From the NCBI GenBank assembly GCA_021014945.1, contig MU266553.1, positions 1 through 46,462 on the forward strand: 46,462 nt of DNA. The letters are read 5' to 3'. The notes below the pieces were generated by a model, which was not told where the DNA came from, did not search any database, and saw only the letters and a program-made list of their open reading frames with translations. The translations under genes and the position numbers were made by a program. Below, one piece after another: positions 35,168 through 46,089 of this stretch (positions are counted from its first letter, which is position 1; every line of letters starts with the position of its first letter). Source of the stretch: Leucogyrophana mollusca (lineage: Eukaryota > Basidiomycota > Agaricomycetes > Boletales).

Positions 35168-35539
35168 TCCCTCGTTATATGATGTGAAGTTGGGATAGGA
35201 CTAACTAGGGGGTCGGTAAGTTCCAGGAAAGCGGCTGTGATGACCGATCTGTCGAAGTCGCCCCATCTTTAACGCATCGACTTCGACCATGAATCACAAC
35301 TTTGGTTAACGATAAGAATATTTGCTATGACACTGAAGCCTTCGCGCAGCGCAAACAGTGGTAGGAAAGGTAATAAGCATTGGTACTATGTACCTTGCTG
35401 ACGTCGCAACTGCAGCCCCGACGTCTTGCAGTCATGTTTCATCATCCCGTTCAAACACATGTCGTTCCATGTCTCGTTCGAACGCGTGATCGCGCCGCCT
35501 TGAGCACAGATCGGGGTGTCGGCACGCCACTGATAGACA

Positions 35540-35690
35540 TCTGCACTACCGTCCAGCATCTGGGCACGGTCAGTATGATATCCCGCCAGCAGGGGGCGGA
35601 CGCCGACGACGAGGCACATGTCGTCGGGGACCTCGTCAAAGCGACCGGAAAGCTGGTGAAAGATCTGGAGTAGCTCCGAGTGTTGCCAAG
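35540..35690 (-). pseudogene. F-box-like remnant 2, frame-broken
   Basis: Counterpart of 30980-31145. The first part (SELLQIFHQLSGRFDEVPDD) and the last part (CWRDIILTVPRCWTVV) are in different minus-strand frames, so this copy cannot make the domain in one piece. Confidence 0.4.
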
Positions 35691-35715
35691 GTGCTAATTG
35701 ATGTGCGGGGATGAA

Positions 35716-35835
35716 GACAGATGAGAACAGCAAAACCCGTTGGGTGATCGACCGACGCGCTTGTGGCGGAGGGACGCTCGTCTGCCGCAGAGGTGATCCA
35801 TGCCACCTCAGACGCATCGTCAGCCGGCCCGCCTG
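35716..35835. repeat. POLD3 upstream segment, copy B
   Basis: GGTGATCGACCGACGCGCTT, TGTGGCGGAGGGACGCTCGT and GATCCATGCCACCTC match copy A at 26878-27000. It stands just beyond the F-box-like remnant of unit 2. Confidence 0.75.
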
Positions 35836-36241
35836 TGAATCATACACTTGTAACGACTATTAGGCCAGAAGACTCCGGGAGTCAAGGAGATCTCGTGGGG
35901 TGCACAGTGGCCTTCTGGCACGTCACCGCACCAATTTTTCGACTCAGGCTTCAAGCAGCGTCATTCAAGAAGTTAGGTCGAGTTCACTTGTCTGGACGTT
36001 AGGTCATCGACCACAAACTACTTCAGGCCGCCGAACCATATGATGAACTTGGAGTGTACAATTTGATTTCCATGTGTATCCACGATATCGGCAAGAGCAT
36101 TAAATACACATTAGTAGAGACGGGTATATTGTATCGGCAAGATAAGGATGGACAGGCATCGATGGGTATGGACGGGCATGGAACGGTACTATATGTAGAC
36201 GAGAGAAGTAGATCATACAGGTGCGGTCGGCCCTCGTCCAG

Positions 36242-39200
36242 CTATGCAGCAAATTTCGCTTTGAAGTCTGGAGCGATTTTGATGGCGTGTTTATCCCATG
36301 GGTATTTCGCTCGCGGCTTGGGAAACTTCAGCGCGCTGAGGCTCTGAGCCCACTGCTCGTCCATCCGCCGTTTCTCGGCCGCTAAAGCGGCGAGCTGTGC
36401 GCGCGTAGGGTAGTGTGCGTGAAGAACGAACATGTATTCTGACGCATCGCAGAGTTGGTTGATTAAGAGCGTGTTTTTGCCGAGCTGGGTGAAGCTAGAG
36501 ACGTCGACGCACTGGGCGGGCGTCAGCTAAATTGCATGATTGTATGTGTTGTAATTGAGCGTGAATTGGTTAGGAAACCGATGATACTGTAGCCTGAGGG
36601 CACTCACGAAGAACGGAGGTGAAAGTGGGATGTGGAAGTCTTTCTCGCCACGCTTCGCCTGTAATGAGACGAGACCTGTCTGTGGCCACGAACATTGCGC
36701 GCGGGGTGTGACCTGCACAATTGACGGTGTCTCTTCGTATTCTTGAAGGATAGACTGGATATCAGGTACGGAGTAGCACGCCAGCGATACGCATACGCTC
36801 TCGGAAAGGTTCCTATTAGCATCGACAGAAACGGGGGAAACCATCAACATTACGATTTACACCAGCGCATACTCCCCGGACAAACAAAAAGAGACCGGAC
36901 TTACTCTGGCGCACTCTTTCGGTTCACCCATCGCGAAACGAGGGACCAGAGAGTATCGTCGAAGGTAAACTCAATGGTGATGACTTTTGGCACAGTAGTG
37001 CCTTGTCCAGAGAACATTACCTGCATCTCGTCCCCGAACCGCCCCTGCGATGCATCGTCATCCTCTAAGCATACGGCGGCGGTGGATCGAGGACGAGGCG
37101 ACCCTGTTCCGCTGGGGGCGTCGTCCCGCTCGGACACTTGCGTGGGGGATGCGGGGGGCATGGGCCGCGGGGAATAGACGCTGCGTTCGGGTGCAACAAA
37201 TGATATCTCGCTCGGAATCGCTGTCTGTTCGCCACTGGATACGACACCCCCTTGTGGACCAGGCAAGGTATCGTTGGAAGTCGAGTTTTCCTCTTGCGTC
37301 ACCAATTCCATGCCTCCCTGTTCGATGGGGCGACTGGGATCGGTAACTTCGGTCGCTGGCGTCTCCTCACCCAGGCCGGATGGTAGGGCATTAGACGAGA
37401 CTTCAGCAGATACCAAGTCGCCTTCCTGAGATGTCAGCTCGACACCTGCCATCTGGTCCTGCTCACCAGTAGCTGTCGTCCCCGTTTCGTCATAGGTTCC
37501 AGGAGCCTCCAGAGGCCAGGATGTGTCATCTACGAGCAAAATAACTCAACATTAAAGGCCAAAACCGAAACGAAGGCATTATTGGGGCTCACCATGCCCG
37601 GATTTGTTGCCTTGAGGCGCTGCATCGACCTCGACGCTAACCACGCCCATTGCGGGTGCGGTGGCATTGACGACATCACTGTCGAGGCGCTCCAGCTGTA
37701 TGACATCTTGAGACGCAGCAGCATGACATTTCAGCATCAGTACCACTAGTCAGCCTGAAACAAGACCATCTACAACTTACCGCACTCATCTTCGTCATCG
37801 TGACGCTGTACATCAAGAACGGGAAGATCCACATCCATTTCAATAGCGTCATGGAAGTCACCACTTGAGCCAGGGTCGTCTATAGGGCTTGATGGCTCGG
37901 GAGACGACTGGGCGAGCTCACTCGCAGGCGTTTGCCCCTGCGGCTTTGGACGCGTCGGCCGCATCCGCGGGAGACATGGCTTCGGCGAGGCCGTGATGTG
38001 TAGTGAATTCGGGGTGACCTGCTCTTCTTCTACCTTAATGGGAGGTGTCGCCGAGGATGGGCAAGGCAAGGTTTGCGCCTCTATGCTTGGCGTGGCGCTG
38101 GCACTCGCACTCGATTGTTTATTGGCCATGAACCAGTCGATATCACGTGCTAGAAGGTGATGGGATAGTTCCGTGGTGCGCCTTTGGGGCTTTGAGGGGC
38201 CAGGCCTGGGTATTGGCTGTTCCGCATTTGCTGCGTTGTCTGGTGTTGGTTTGGGGATAATCGGAGCGTCAGGCAAATTGGCGTCAGTCATCATGCGCTT
38301 CCGAGATCTAGTCGGTTTTAGCCGAGGGGCTGTTTGCGGCGGTACTGCTGTCGTTGACATGTTGCTCTGTGTCTTGATAGTCAGACCTTAGCGATGCCAT
38401 AATGCAGTATGTACCACGCACAGATTCTGTCATGGATGACGGCCCAGCACCTGGAGGCGACCCCGGAGTCGAACGCAGAGGTACACTTTCCCAAGAATTG
38501 ACGCCACTTTGGATAGCGGGTTCTGTCGACGTACCTGCAGCTGGAGTCGACGGAGGAGAACTAACCATACTACATCATGGTCCTACACAAGGATCAGCGC
38601 TTGAATGGACACGTACCTGCAGTTCAATAGCATTTGAGTGGACGAAGAGGGGCCCTGCTGGGCGAGAGAAGGCCCGAGAGCGCCAAGAGGTATGGGCGTA
38701 GTTGACTGTGAGAGATCGTTGAGAAGGTCGTCCGTCTTTTGCATCAACATCTGGAGGCGTGCTTGGTACATATACGTTTAGCGGGAGCTCGTGTATCGAT
38801 AAGGAGATGCAGACATACCTCGCAATTCACCGTCAGTGAAATTGCCCATGAAAGGTACTACAGCACGCGCCAGGTCATGGTATACCTCCACTACCGGAAG
38901 CCCACTCGGATCTGTTAGTAGGGCCTGCGTAAGAGTGTTGTACGAGATCTAACAATGGGTTGTCGGTCAAATATGAAGTGAAACGTGAGAAAAGATTATG
39001 CGCTCACCTCGAGAAGTTCCACTATCTGCACTCGGTGGGAAATGGGTTATCAATACGATGGCAGAAGGCCTTTGCAAAAACAAAGGTGCACCTTTGGCTG
39101 GGCAGCGGGGTAGTAAGCTCTCTCGGAGCGCAACCACTGCATTAGTTTCTTCACGATTGCAATCCACGCGCTGGGGTCGGTCGACGCGAGTCTTTGCGCA

Positions 39201-39259
39201 AAGACAGGAAATATCTTTTCATTGTTGTTTATGGCTGCACTGGAATGTCCATTCGCCAT
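36242..39259 (-). CDS. Uncharacterised conserved-looking protein, 807 aa, ten exons
   Basis: Model: complement(join(36242..36526,36608..36812,36905..37529,37593..37706,37781..38366,38422..38569,38617..38761,38819..38948,39008..39025,39092..39259)); all junctions keep frame and the sum is 808 codons. The N-terminal 150 residues look helical and ordered (FPVFAQRLASTDPSAWIAIV, LTQALLTDPSGLPVVEVYHD, a Met/Leu/Gln-rich helix). The middle 450 residues are Ser/Pro/Glu-rich and disordered with a basic patch (KPTRSRKRMM). The C-terminal 230 residues are ordered again: VITIEFTFDDTLWSLVSRWV, DFHIPLSPPFF, QLGKNTLLINQL, EYMFVLHAHYPTRAQL, ending in a charged Lys-rich tail. I do not recognise a family. Exon 2 is 18 nt. 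The acceptors of exons 4, 5 and 7 are the least certain. Confidence 0.72.
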
Positions 39260-40715
39260 CTAAGCTTCGTGCTATCGAAAATTGAGAATTGTTTTTGGAG
39301 TTCGATGGCAGGGTGGAGGTCTTCAAAGGTGATGTGTTGTGGTTAACCCGAAGGCGTTCCCGCCAGGGGTTGCTTGCCATTTCTAACCTGGTATGAAAGT
39401 CGTGTGGGTGATTGTGGGCGCCTCACGTGATCCGGCGATGGCCGAAAATCATATTTGTGCTTCGCTAAATTCCGCTCCGTTCCGCTGCCCCACCACTACC
39501 CCATCACCAAGACTTCGACAATGCACATTCAAGAGCCCCATAGGACTGGCTTCTGTGGCCACGATCTGCGTCCGTTTTCGAGGCATTTTTTGCAGTCTGT
39601 TTATTCCCGTTCAGTCAAAGCTCCCTTGGTGGCTGTTGGACCTTCTTGACCCTTGTTGATGTCAGGAGCCAGGGAGTGACACACCTAGATTCATTTGATC
39701 ATAGCTCGACAGATACCAGCATCACCGCTTGTCACGACGGTATCAGACGATTTTGAGTGCAACACATCCTCGATAAAACGCATACCACGAGAACCTGTGG
39801 AGTCTTCTCGTTGATTCCATTCTCGATGTGGATGCCAACACTATAATTTATGCTATCACTGACGGTATAATGACCTTAGTTACTAGCCATGCTGGACCCT
39901 AACGAGAGACCTAGACGTGGAAATAAACATAAACGCGAGCCTTCAGTCACCCCCGAGGTACCCAGATCTAGATCTAGATGTTCCTGCTCCCGCTGAGGCT
40001 ACTGTATAAGAGAACTGACACGGTGCTGGGATCATATTGATATGCACAAGTCTCCTGACATGCAACCCTCCAGCATCATGGGCCTTCCAAGTTACGACAA
40101 CGATCAGCACCGCCAGGCCGTTCAAGACTCCCAGTGATTGATATGTCTGGTGGTCGCATGCAGACAGTATGCATCCGACAGCGCACTTTGTTGCCTTCAC
40201 CGACTTACCGCACGCAGCTCTTAGCACTGGTTCTCCCGCGGAAGAACGAGAGTGAACAAGCCACCTCTCCCATGTTCGATCCCTGGGAGATATGTGTATG
40301 CGCCATCCAACGGTTCAGGACAGGATGGCTTGGAGGATGACGTGCGGTGCTTGCCTACATATGCTTCTGCATGTGGAATCGCGGTGAGAATGATGTCTAG
40401 GCGAGTTTTGGGCAGAGTTTCGTCAATCTCTCAGACAGTATTTGACTTGGCGCGGCCGCTGCTGCCAATGGCCGTGCACTCGATTGCACACGACGCACAG
40501 TTTCGGAGTCCTAGAACGGGATACCAGTACGTTACAGTTACATCGGTGGAGCTAAAGTAATAAAGAAAATACAAGTCTGTACCAGGTTGAACGGAGAGAA
40601 CAATAGACAGCACATCGGCACGACAGACCCGAAACCTAGACTGGCGGAGAGGTCGAAATGGGTGTCATATCAATAAGCATTTGTAACAACAGAGACTCAC
40701 GAGACGATTCAGGAC
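39260..40715. other. Intergenic region
   Basis: No coherent gene. On the minus strand at 39.95-40.23 kb a hydrophobic stretch (VLNGLAVLIVVVTWKAHDAG) follows possible splice signals but has no partner exons. A short AGATCT repeat lies at 39964-39978. Confidence 0.4.
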
Positions 40716-41867
40716 CTAGGTGAGGTCAATGACCTCGCCCGATGGCACAAATTTCGGTCGTTGAGGGTCATTCTTGATCTTTTTCTTTACGGAGTTCCCC
40801 TTTTTAATCTTCTTCTTTCCTTGAAGAGCCACCAATTGTTGCAAGGCACCCATAGCGTCGCCGATAGCTTGGATGATCCGGTCTGTATTGTCCTCTTCTT
40901 CGTCGCTTTCGACGACAGCTTTTCGCTTTCTCGGAATTTGAGTCGGGATGATACCATTTGCCTTGAGCAGATCTATGCGGTAAGGCGTCAGCGGCAGTTG
41001 ATTGTAATATGTTAACGAAACAGACCGCGATCCCTATACTTGAAAACGAAGGTGGCGACCGGTGTTGAGTCCAGATCGGATGACCTTTGTAAGGGTCCGG
41101 TCGAGGGGCGGGGCAGCCTCTCCACCTCTTCTCCGAGTCTACGCAACATTTCAGTGTGTGAGCACGCCTCCGCGCGCCAACGATCAAGCAGCTGAATTAC
41201 TCACACAACACAGTGCATCCCAGCCTTCTTCGACTGTTCGTGCACTCTTTGGATTGTCCCTGTCATTGCTTCCTCCCCCCTCGGCGTAATCTTGGGGTTC
41301 TTCTTCCGGCTGTTCTTCTTCCTTTCCTTGACTGGTAGTGTGCTCTTGGCTTCCGATTTCTCCTTACCGTGAAGCTCTATTCGCCAAATTTTGAGGACGA
41401 TTTCGCCGATATTTTCAGGCGCCAGCTCCAAGTATGCATCATCGTCTGACAGCGACACAGGCCACGGTGAACCTCGAAAAAGGCACTCAGTCGGCGAGAC
41501 TCTTACCCGTAGTTTGCAGCCTTGAAAAGACGAAAGGGCGAAGCGAGCTGCCTGAGGAAACACCGTCTATTTGGCTACCGAAAGATTTGGTTCTCTTGCC
41601 ACCCATGCTCTCCCCGTCGATTTTTAGCCGACCAGAGGTGGGACAACTCCGGACCGAGTCCTCCCACCTCACTACAAAGGACTTGCGAAGACAACACGCG
41701 TGAACTAAGTAGCAGCATCTGGAAGAGTAGACGGCACATACCTTTCCGACTTCCGAAGCAATCCAACAAATGACTTTAGCTTCCTCCGGAAACACCTCCG
41801 ATCGATATTGCTCCAATTCAACACCGTCGACTGTCACGAACGCCGAAAACTCCTTATAGTGTAACAT
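40716..41867 (-). CDS. DUF7918-domain protein with C-terminal SUMO-interaction-like motif
   Basis: Model: complement(join(40716..40972,41026..41167,41207..41445,41507..41681,41742..41867)), 312 aa. It begins MLHYKEFSAFVTVDGVELEQ, then VICWIASEVGKSFVVRWEDS, GRLKIDGESMGGK, LRPFVFSRLQTTDDDAYLEL and IGEIVLKIWRIELHGK, the pattern of the basidiomycete DUF7918 domain (about residues 1-150). It continues EQSKKAGMHCV, TPVATFVFKYRDRDLLKANG, a helix (RIIQAIGDAMGALQQLVALQ) and Lys-rich patches (RKRKAVV, KKKIKKGNSVKKK), and ends GEVIDLT. The basic patches suggest a nuclear protein; VIDLT fits a SUMO-interaction motif. The molecular role is unknown. The intron at 41168-41206 is the least sure (GTGTGA donor, 39 nt). 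Divergent from GMP synthase. Confidence 0.82.
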
Positions 41868-42104
41868 GCGCGAATCCGACAAGTTCTTTCAGAATCTTTG
41901 GTCTTGACGCGTTCATTATAGCTGACCTATTAAGGCAGTGAATTCCCACAATGATTTATTTTCTGACTTGACCCGACGCGAAGATAACCAGCATTTGCCA
42001 TCGTTGGATCGGCTCCCCTCCTGCTTCCACACGTCCGCAGCCTTTTGAATTCCCCAGACGTACACCAATACAAGAGTCGCGTTCGGTCACCTCTTTCGCG
42101 CTCA
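41868..42104. promoter_or_regulatory. Bidirectional promoter, DUF7918 gene / GMP synthase
   Basis: 237 bp separate the two start codons. I see no TATA box; a C/T-rich stretch (42010-42035) may mark the GMP synthase transcription start. Confidence 0.5.
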
Positions 42105-44266
42105 ATGGCTGAAATACACGATCAGTTCGACACTATCCTCATCCTCGATTTCGGCTCGCAGGTTGGATCTTAACGTTCCTCCTGATCACCGTTAGATCTT
42201 CACCCTTATGCCACCGAACATAGTATAGTCATCTTATCACCAGAAGATGTCGCGAACTCAACGTCTATGCCGAGCTCATGCCTTGCACGACGAAGGTTAA
42301 GGATGTGAAGTTCAAGCCGAAAGGTTTGCCCCCATGTTCTTGATCATTGAGCCATCTCATGTTGGCTGTGTTCCAGGAATCATACTATCAGGGTCCCCAT
42401 ACTCCGTCTACGATGACGATGCTCCGCATGCTGACCCCGCTGTTTATGATCTCGGTGTTCCCATCTTGGGTATATGTTACGGACTTCAGGTTTGTTTGCA
42501 TTGTGGAATATGAAGGGCAGAAGGATATTGACCTTGCGCCAAGGAAATGACTCTAAGTCACAAAGGAAAAGTCGAAAAGTGCGATCATCGCGAGTACGGC
42601 TTTGCTCAGGTGCAAATTAGTCGGTTCGGCGAGGGTGCAAGCTCCTCCGTGGACGCGCTTTTCGAAGGACTAGGTGATGAAATGCAGGTAGTCGTAGTTT
42701 TTCTTTCACCCTTACGCGATTAAACAACATACGCTCCTAGGTTTGGATGTCTCATGGCGACCAGCTCTCAGAGATGGCTCCCAACTTCCACGTCATCGGA
42801 CGCACGTCCACAGCTCCATACGCCGCTGTCGCTCATGACTCCAAACCATTCTACGGCATCCAGTTCCATCCTGAGGTTACGCACTCTCCCCGAGGCAAAG
42901 AAGTCATTTCGCGTTTTGTACTCAATATTTGCGGGTGCCGAACCAATTGGACAATGGTTCGTATTTTCGCTGTATGTATGCCTAGGCATTCATCGGTCCC
43001 TAGGAAGAGTTCATTGGCAAAGAAATCTCTCGCATTAGGGAGATATGTGGTCCTAAAGGCCGGGTCATTGGTGCTGTCAGTGGTGGTGTTGACAGCACGG
43101 TGGCCGCTAAGTTGATGCACGAAGCTATCGGTGACAGGTTGGTGCCTCTTTCTTGTCCGTGACTGCAACACCTGGATTACCGCCTTCCTAGATTCCACGC
43201 TATCATGGTCGATAACGGAGTGCTTCGCCTCAACGAGGGTCAACAAGTCAACGACATGCTTAACAAGGATTTAGGTGTTAACCTCACCGTCGTTGACGCT
43301 TCCGATCTCTTCCTCTCGCGCCTTGAGGGTGTTGAGGATCCGGAGCAAAAGCGCAAGATCATCGGAAACACATTTATCAACGTTTTTGAGGCAGAGGCAG
43401 CTAAGATAGAGGCAGCCGCCGAAGAAGAAGAGAAAAAAGGCGCGGAAGCGAAAGGGAAAATCGAATGGCTGCTGCAGGGCACGCTATACCCAGACGTGAT
43501 AGAGAGCATCAGCTTCAAGGGTCCGAGCGCAACGATCAAGACGCATCACAACGTCGGAGGTCTACTGGCCGACATGAAGCTCAAATTAATCGAGCCTCTG
43601 CGGGAGCTGTTCAAGGGTGCGTTTATTCTGTCTCAACCACTCGCCAACATAGTTGAACGCAATGCCCTTGTAGACGAAGTGCGCGCCCTCGGACGGTTGC
43701 TTTCCATCCCAGCCCCTCTTGTGCAGCGTCACCCTTTCCCAGGACCGGGACTCGCGATCCGCATCTTGGGCCCCGTCACTCGCGAACAGGTGAAAATCCT
43801 ACAGCAAGCAGATAACATCTACATTGAAGAGATTCGGAAAGCGAACTTATATAACCAGATCAGCCAGGCTTTCGCCGTTCTTCTACCTGTGAAAGCCGTT
43901 GGGGTTATGGGGGACAAGAGGACGTACGAACAGGTCAGCTTAGCGATGGCTTTTTTCAGATGCAGGCTGACAAGTCGATTGCGTGTAAGGTGATCGCTCT
44001 CCGGGCTGTACAGTCCGAAGACTTCATGACTGCCGATTGGTGCGTGCACTTTTACCAGGCTTGTACTTTCGTTTGACATCTGGGTCTTGGTAGGTATGTG
44101 TTCCCTGCTGATGTGCTGCGGCGCATATCTTCGCGCATCACCAACGAGGTAGCGGGCATAAATCGCGTCACCTATGACATCTCCTCGAAACCACCTAGTG
44201 TAAGTCATGACCTCTTTCGCTTTGTCCAGCTTACCCATAGTCGATCAGACTGTCGAATGGCTGTGA
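42105..44266 (+). CDS. GUA1: GMP synthase (glutamine-hydrolysing)
   Basis: Eleven exons: join(42105..42161,42224..42323,42377..42489,42544..42687,42741..42956,43004..43137,43192..43616,43674..43933,43990..44039,44094..44199,44249..44266), 540 aa, the usual length for fungal GMP synthase. The N-terminal class I glutamine amidotransferase shows [19 protein letters not shown], the nucleophile in GICYGLQ and the His-Glu pair in FHPEVTHS. The ATP-pyrophosphatase domain has the P-loop SGGVDST and [15 protein letters not shown]. The dimerisation domain has [40 protein letters not shown] and [20 protein letters not shown]. It converts XMP to GMP, the last step of guanine nucleotide synthesis. Intron 7 (57 nt) is stop-free and a multiple of three; it is called because LFK-DEVRALG is the conserved join. 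The last exon is 18 nt and ends EWL where relatives usually end in an acidic residue. Confidence 0.95.
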
Positions 44267-45418
44267 GGGCTTTGCCAGCTGCGACACGCCAATATCAAAA
44301 TATACTGTACTTCAAACTAGAAAGATGTGTTTGCTCGGGGAGAATGTAATATTTGTTGGGATCGCCCACCATCCAGTGCCATTACCTGCAGCCCCTCGTG
44401 GATAAGCCCACTTGTTTTTTTTTGGGGGGTATTGTCACGGCCACCTTAATATCAGGCTCCACGAACTACTGCAATGCCAATAGTAACAGCACAATCAATT
44501 GGCTGGAATATGGTCGATCTCTGCGTCGGAACCCCTTTGGAGTATGTGCGAGATTAAGCGAGGTTGCACACATCCTTATGGATCCACAGGCCGCATATCG
44601 ATAATTCCTGGCGTCAGCTTGAGACGGCCCCCTCACGCGCAATGCCTGTAACGAGCGTTCTACTAGATCTTAATTAGCTGGCATCGTGTCCGAGTCTACC
44701 TCGTCCTAGCTCACCTCGGCGCTTCTTTACCACGCCGCCCTTTCAAATGTCAACAGGGGGATCGTAGTGGCATTCGGCCAGACACAAGCCTCGAGTCTAG
44801 ATAGAGATTCAGGCTTGGAAATGACTGAAATTGGTCGGAAGGTTAGATAAAATGGCCTGTCTTTTGAGTCACGTGGAGAACGCGTATGCATGGTATGGCA
44901 GGGCCAGGCAGGCTGTAGCACTAGCCATCTCGAAAGCTAGCATTTCAGTTGACCGCGGCTGTAATATCCCAAGATATGTATTCTCACCGCTCCTCCATCC
45001 TCGCCGGTACGCTCTTCTTTGATGTGTGATCAGATCTTCACCAGTAACGCGAAAATCCTCGAGAATGCCAGTGAGCGCGACATCCCTGGAGGAAAACAGA
45101 CGGGAGCGTGCAACTCCAAGTTTCAAACCTCGGTCCTCAAGTTGGCGTGTGGAGCGATTGTGTGTCCGTTGACTGGCTAAGTGGTCGCTGGACGCGCCGC
45201 GGCTCAACATTTACATCATTCGGCTTCCATTCAATTGTGGTGACATCGTGCAGGGTGAAAATTTTCACAGTTCGCCTGCTACAGACTCCGAGGCAATTGG
45301 TGCTATAAAGTGCGTTCTCTCCGTCGAGGATCTCTATCGACTACTTGTCCTCTTTCTTTTCTCTGATCAACCTCCTCCTTGAACCTATCCGTCTCACCAG
45401 ACTTCACACTCGTTCAGA
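44267..45418. other. Intergenic region
   Basis: 3' flank of GMP synthase and promoter of the secreted-protein gene. A T8G6 homopolymer run lies near 44415-44428. No gene is seen. Confidence 0.45.
45304..45309 (+). promoter_or_regulatory. TATA box of the secreted-protein gene
   Basis: TATAAA stands 115 bp before the start codon at 45419, followed by a C/T-rich tract at 45345-45375. Confidence 0.6.
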
Positions 45419-46089
45419 ATGCGTTCTTTCAGCACCCTCTCCCTCCTCTTCACCGCCGCCTTGAGCGCCTTCACCTCTGCTGCCCCTACTGGCCCTGCGG
45501 ATGTTACCGCTATTGGTGGCAAGCTCACCAGCGCCGTTGGTGCTGTCGGCGCCGTCCCTAAACTCGGGGGAGCTGTACAGGAGCGTGACCAGTCACCTGC
45601 TTCTGTCGCAGTTATCTTCACGACACTCCAGGACAAGGTGCTGCCTCTGACTGATAAGTTCAGTAAGTTACTTCTTCACGTGTATCTGTGTGGCTTGTTT
45701 TGACAGTCAACTTCAGCCTACATCACCCCCGCCAACGCAACCGCTGCAAATATCACGCCCATCATTGTTGAGATTAAAGGTTGCCTGCTCACAGCAACCG
45801 CCAGCCTGAAGCTCTTGGTCGGCGCCGAGCTTAGCGTTATCCTCGCTCCGGTGGAAGGCGAAGTTGCTCTGACTGTTGCCGCTGTGGGCCAGCTCGTCGG
45901 TGGTGTTCTCTGCGTGAGTCATCTTGTGCATATTCCTGCGCGCTGCAGGTCCTCATCTAGTCAATGCAGATTCTCTTCACCGCTATTGGTTGCCTCTTGA
46001 AGGTCGTCGTTAGTGATGTCCGTGCCGTCGTGCTCCCCTTGCGGATAATTCTACTGAGAAACCCCCCGTGGGAAAAGAAACCCCCTTAA
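45419..46089 (+). CDS. Secreted Ala/Val-rich helical protein, C-terminus disrupted
   Basis: Model: join(45419..45662,45717..45913,45970..46089), 186 aa as read. A signal peptide (MRSFSTLSLLFTAALSAFTSA) is cleaved near residue 21. The mature part is made of amphipathic helices rich in Ala, Val, Leu and Thr: ITPANATAANITPIIVEIKG, LKLLVGAELSVILAPVEGEV, LTVAAVGQLVGGVLC, then ILFTAIGCLLKVVVSDVRAV. This resembles small helical secreted proteins of Agaricomycetes whose function is unknown. Exon 3 runs normally to VVLPLR at about 46043 and then into C-rich sequence of different composition, ending KKPP and a stop. The original C-terminus is apparently missing. A TATA box and normal introns suggest it was a functional gene until the insertion. 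Confidence 0.72.

Larger units (their letters stand above)
32845..35700 (+). repeat. Segmental duplication, unit 2 (HET2 unit)
   Basis: Collinear with 27894-31150, from the untranslated leader through the HET gene to the F-box-like remnant. Short indels and the 75-nt insertion in unit 1 account for most of the length difference. Confidence 0.85.
35168..36241. other. Intergenic region after HET2
   Basis: 35.17-35.70 kb is the end of duplication unit 2, including the remains of a HET1-like last exon (35226-35273) and the F-box-like remnant. 35.72-35.84 kb is a copy of POLD3 upstream sequence. 35.84-36.24 kb holds nothing recognisable and the 3' flank of the next gene. Confidence 0.5.

Noticed and set aside
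39964..39978. AGATCT short repeat as a mobile-element or attachment signal
   Set aside because: Only two to three copies of a 6-bp unit with no flanking structure.
43192..43993. Single uninterrupted GMP synthase exon of 262 codons
   Set aside because: It would insert 19 non-conserved residues in a highly conserved helix; the 57-nt intron has good splice sites, so the exon was split.
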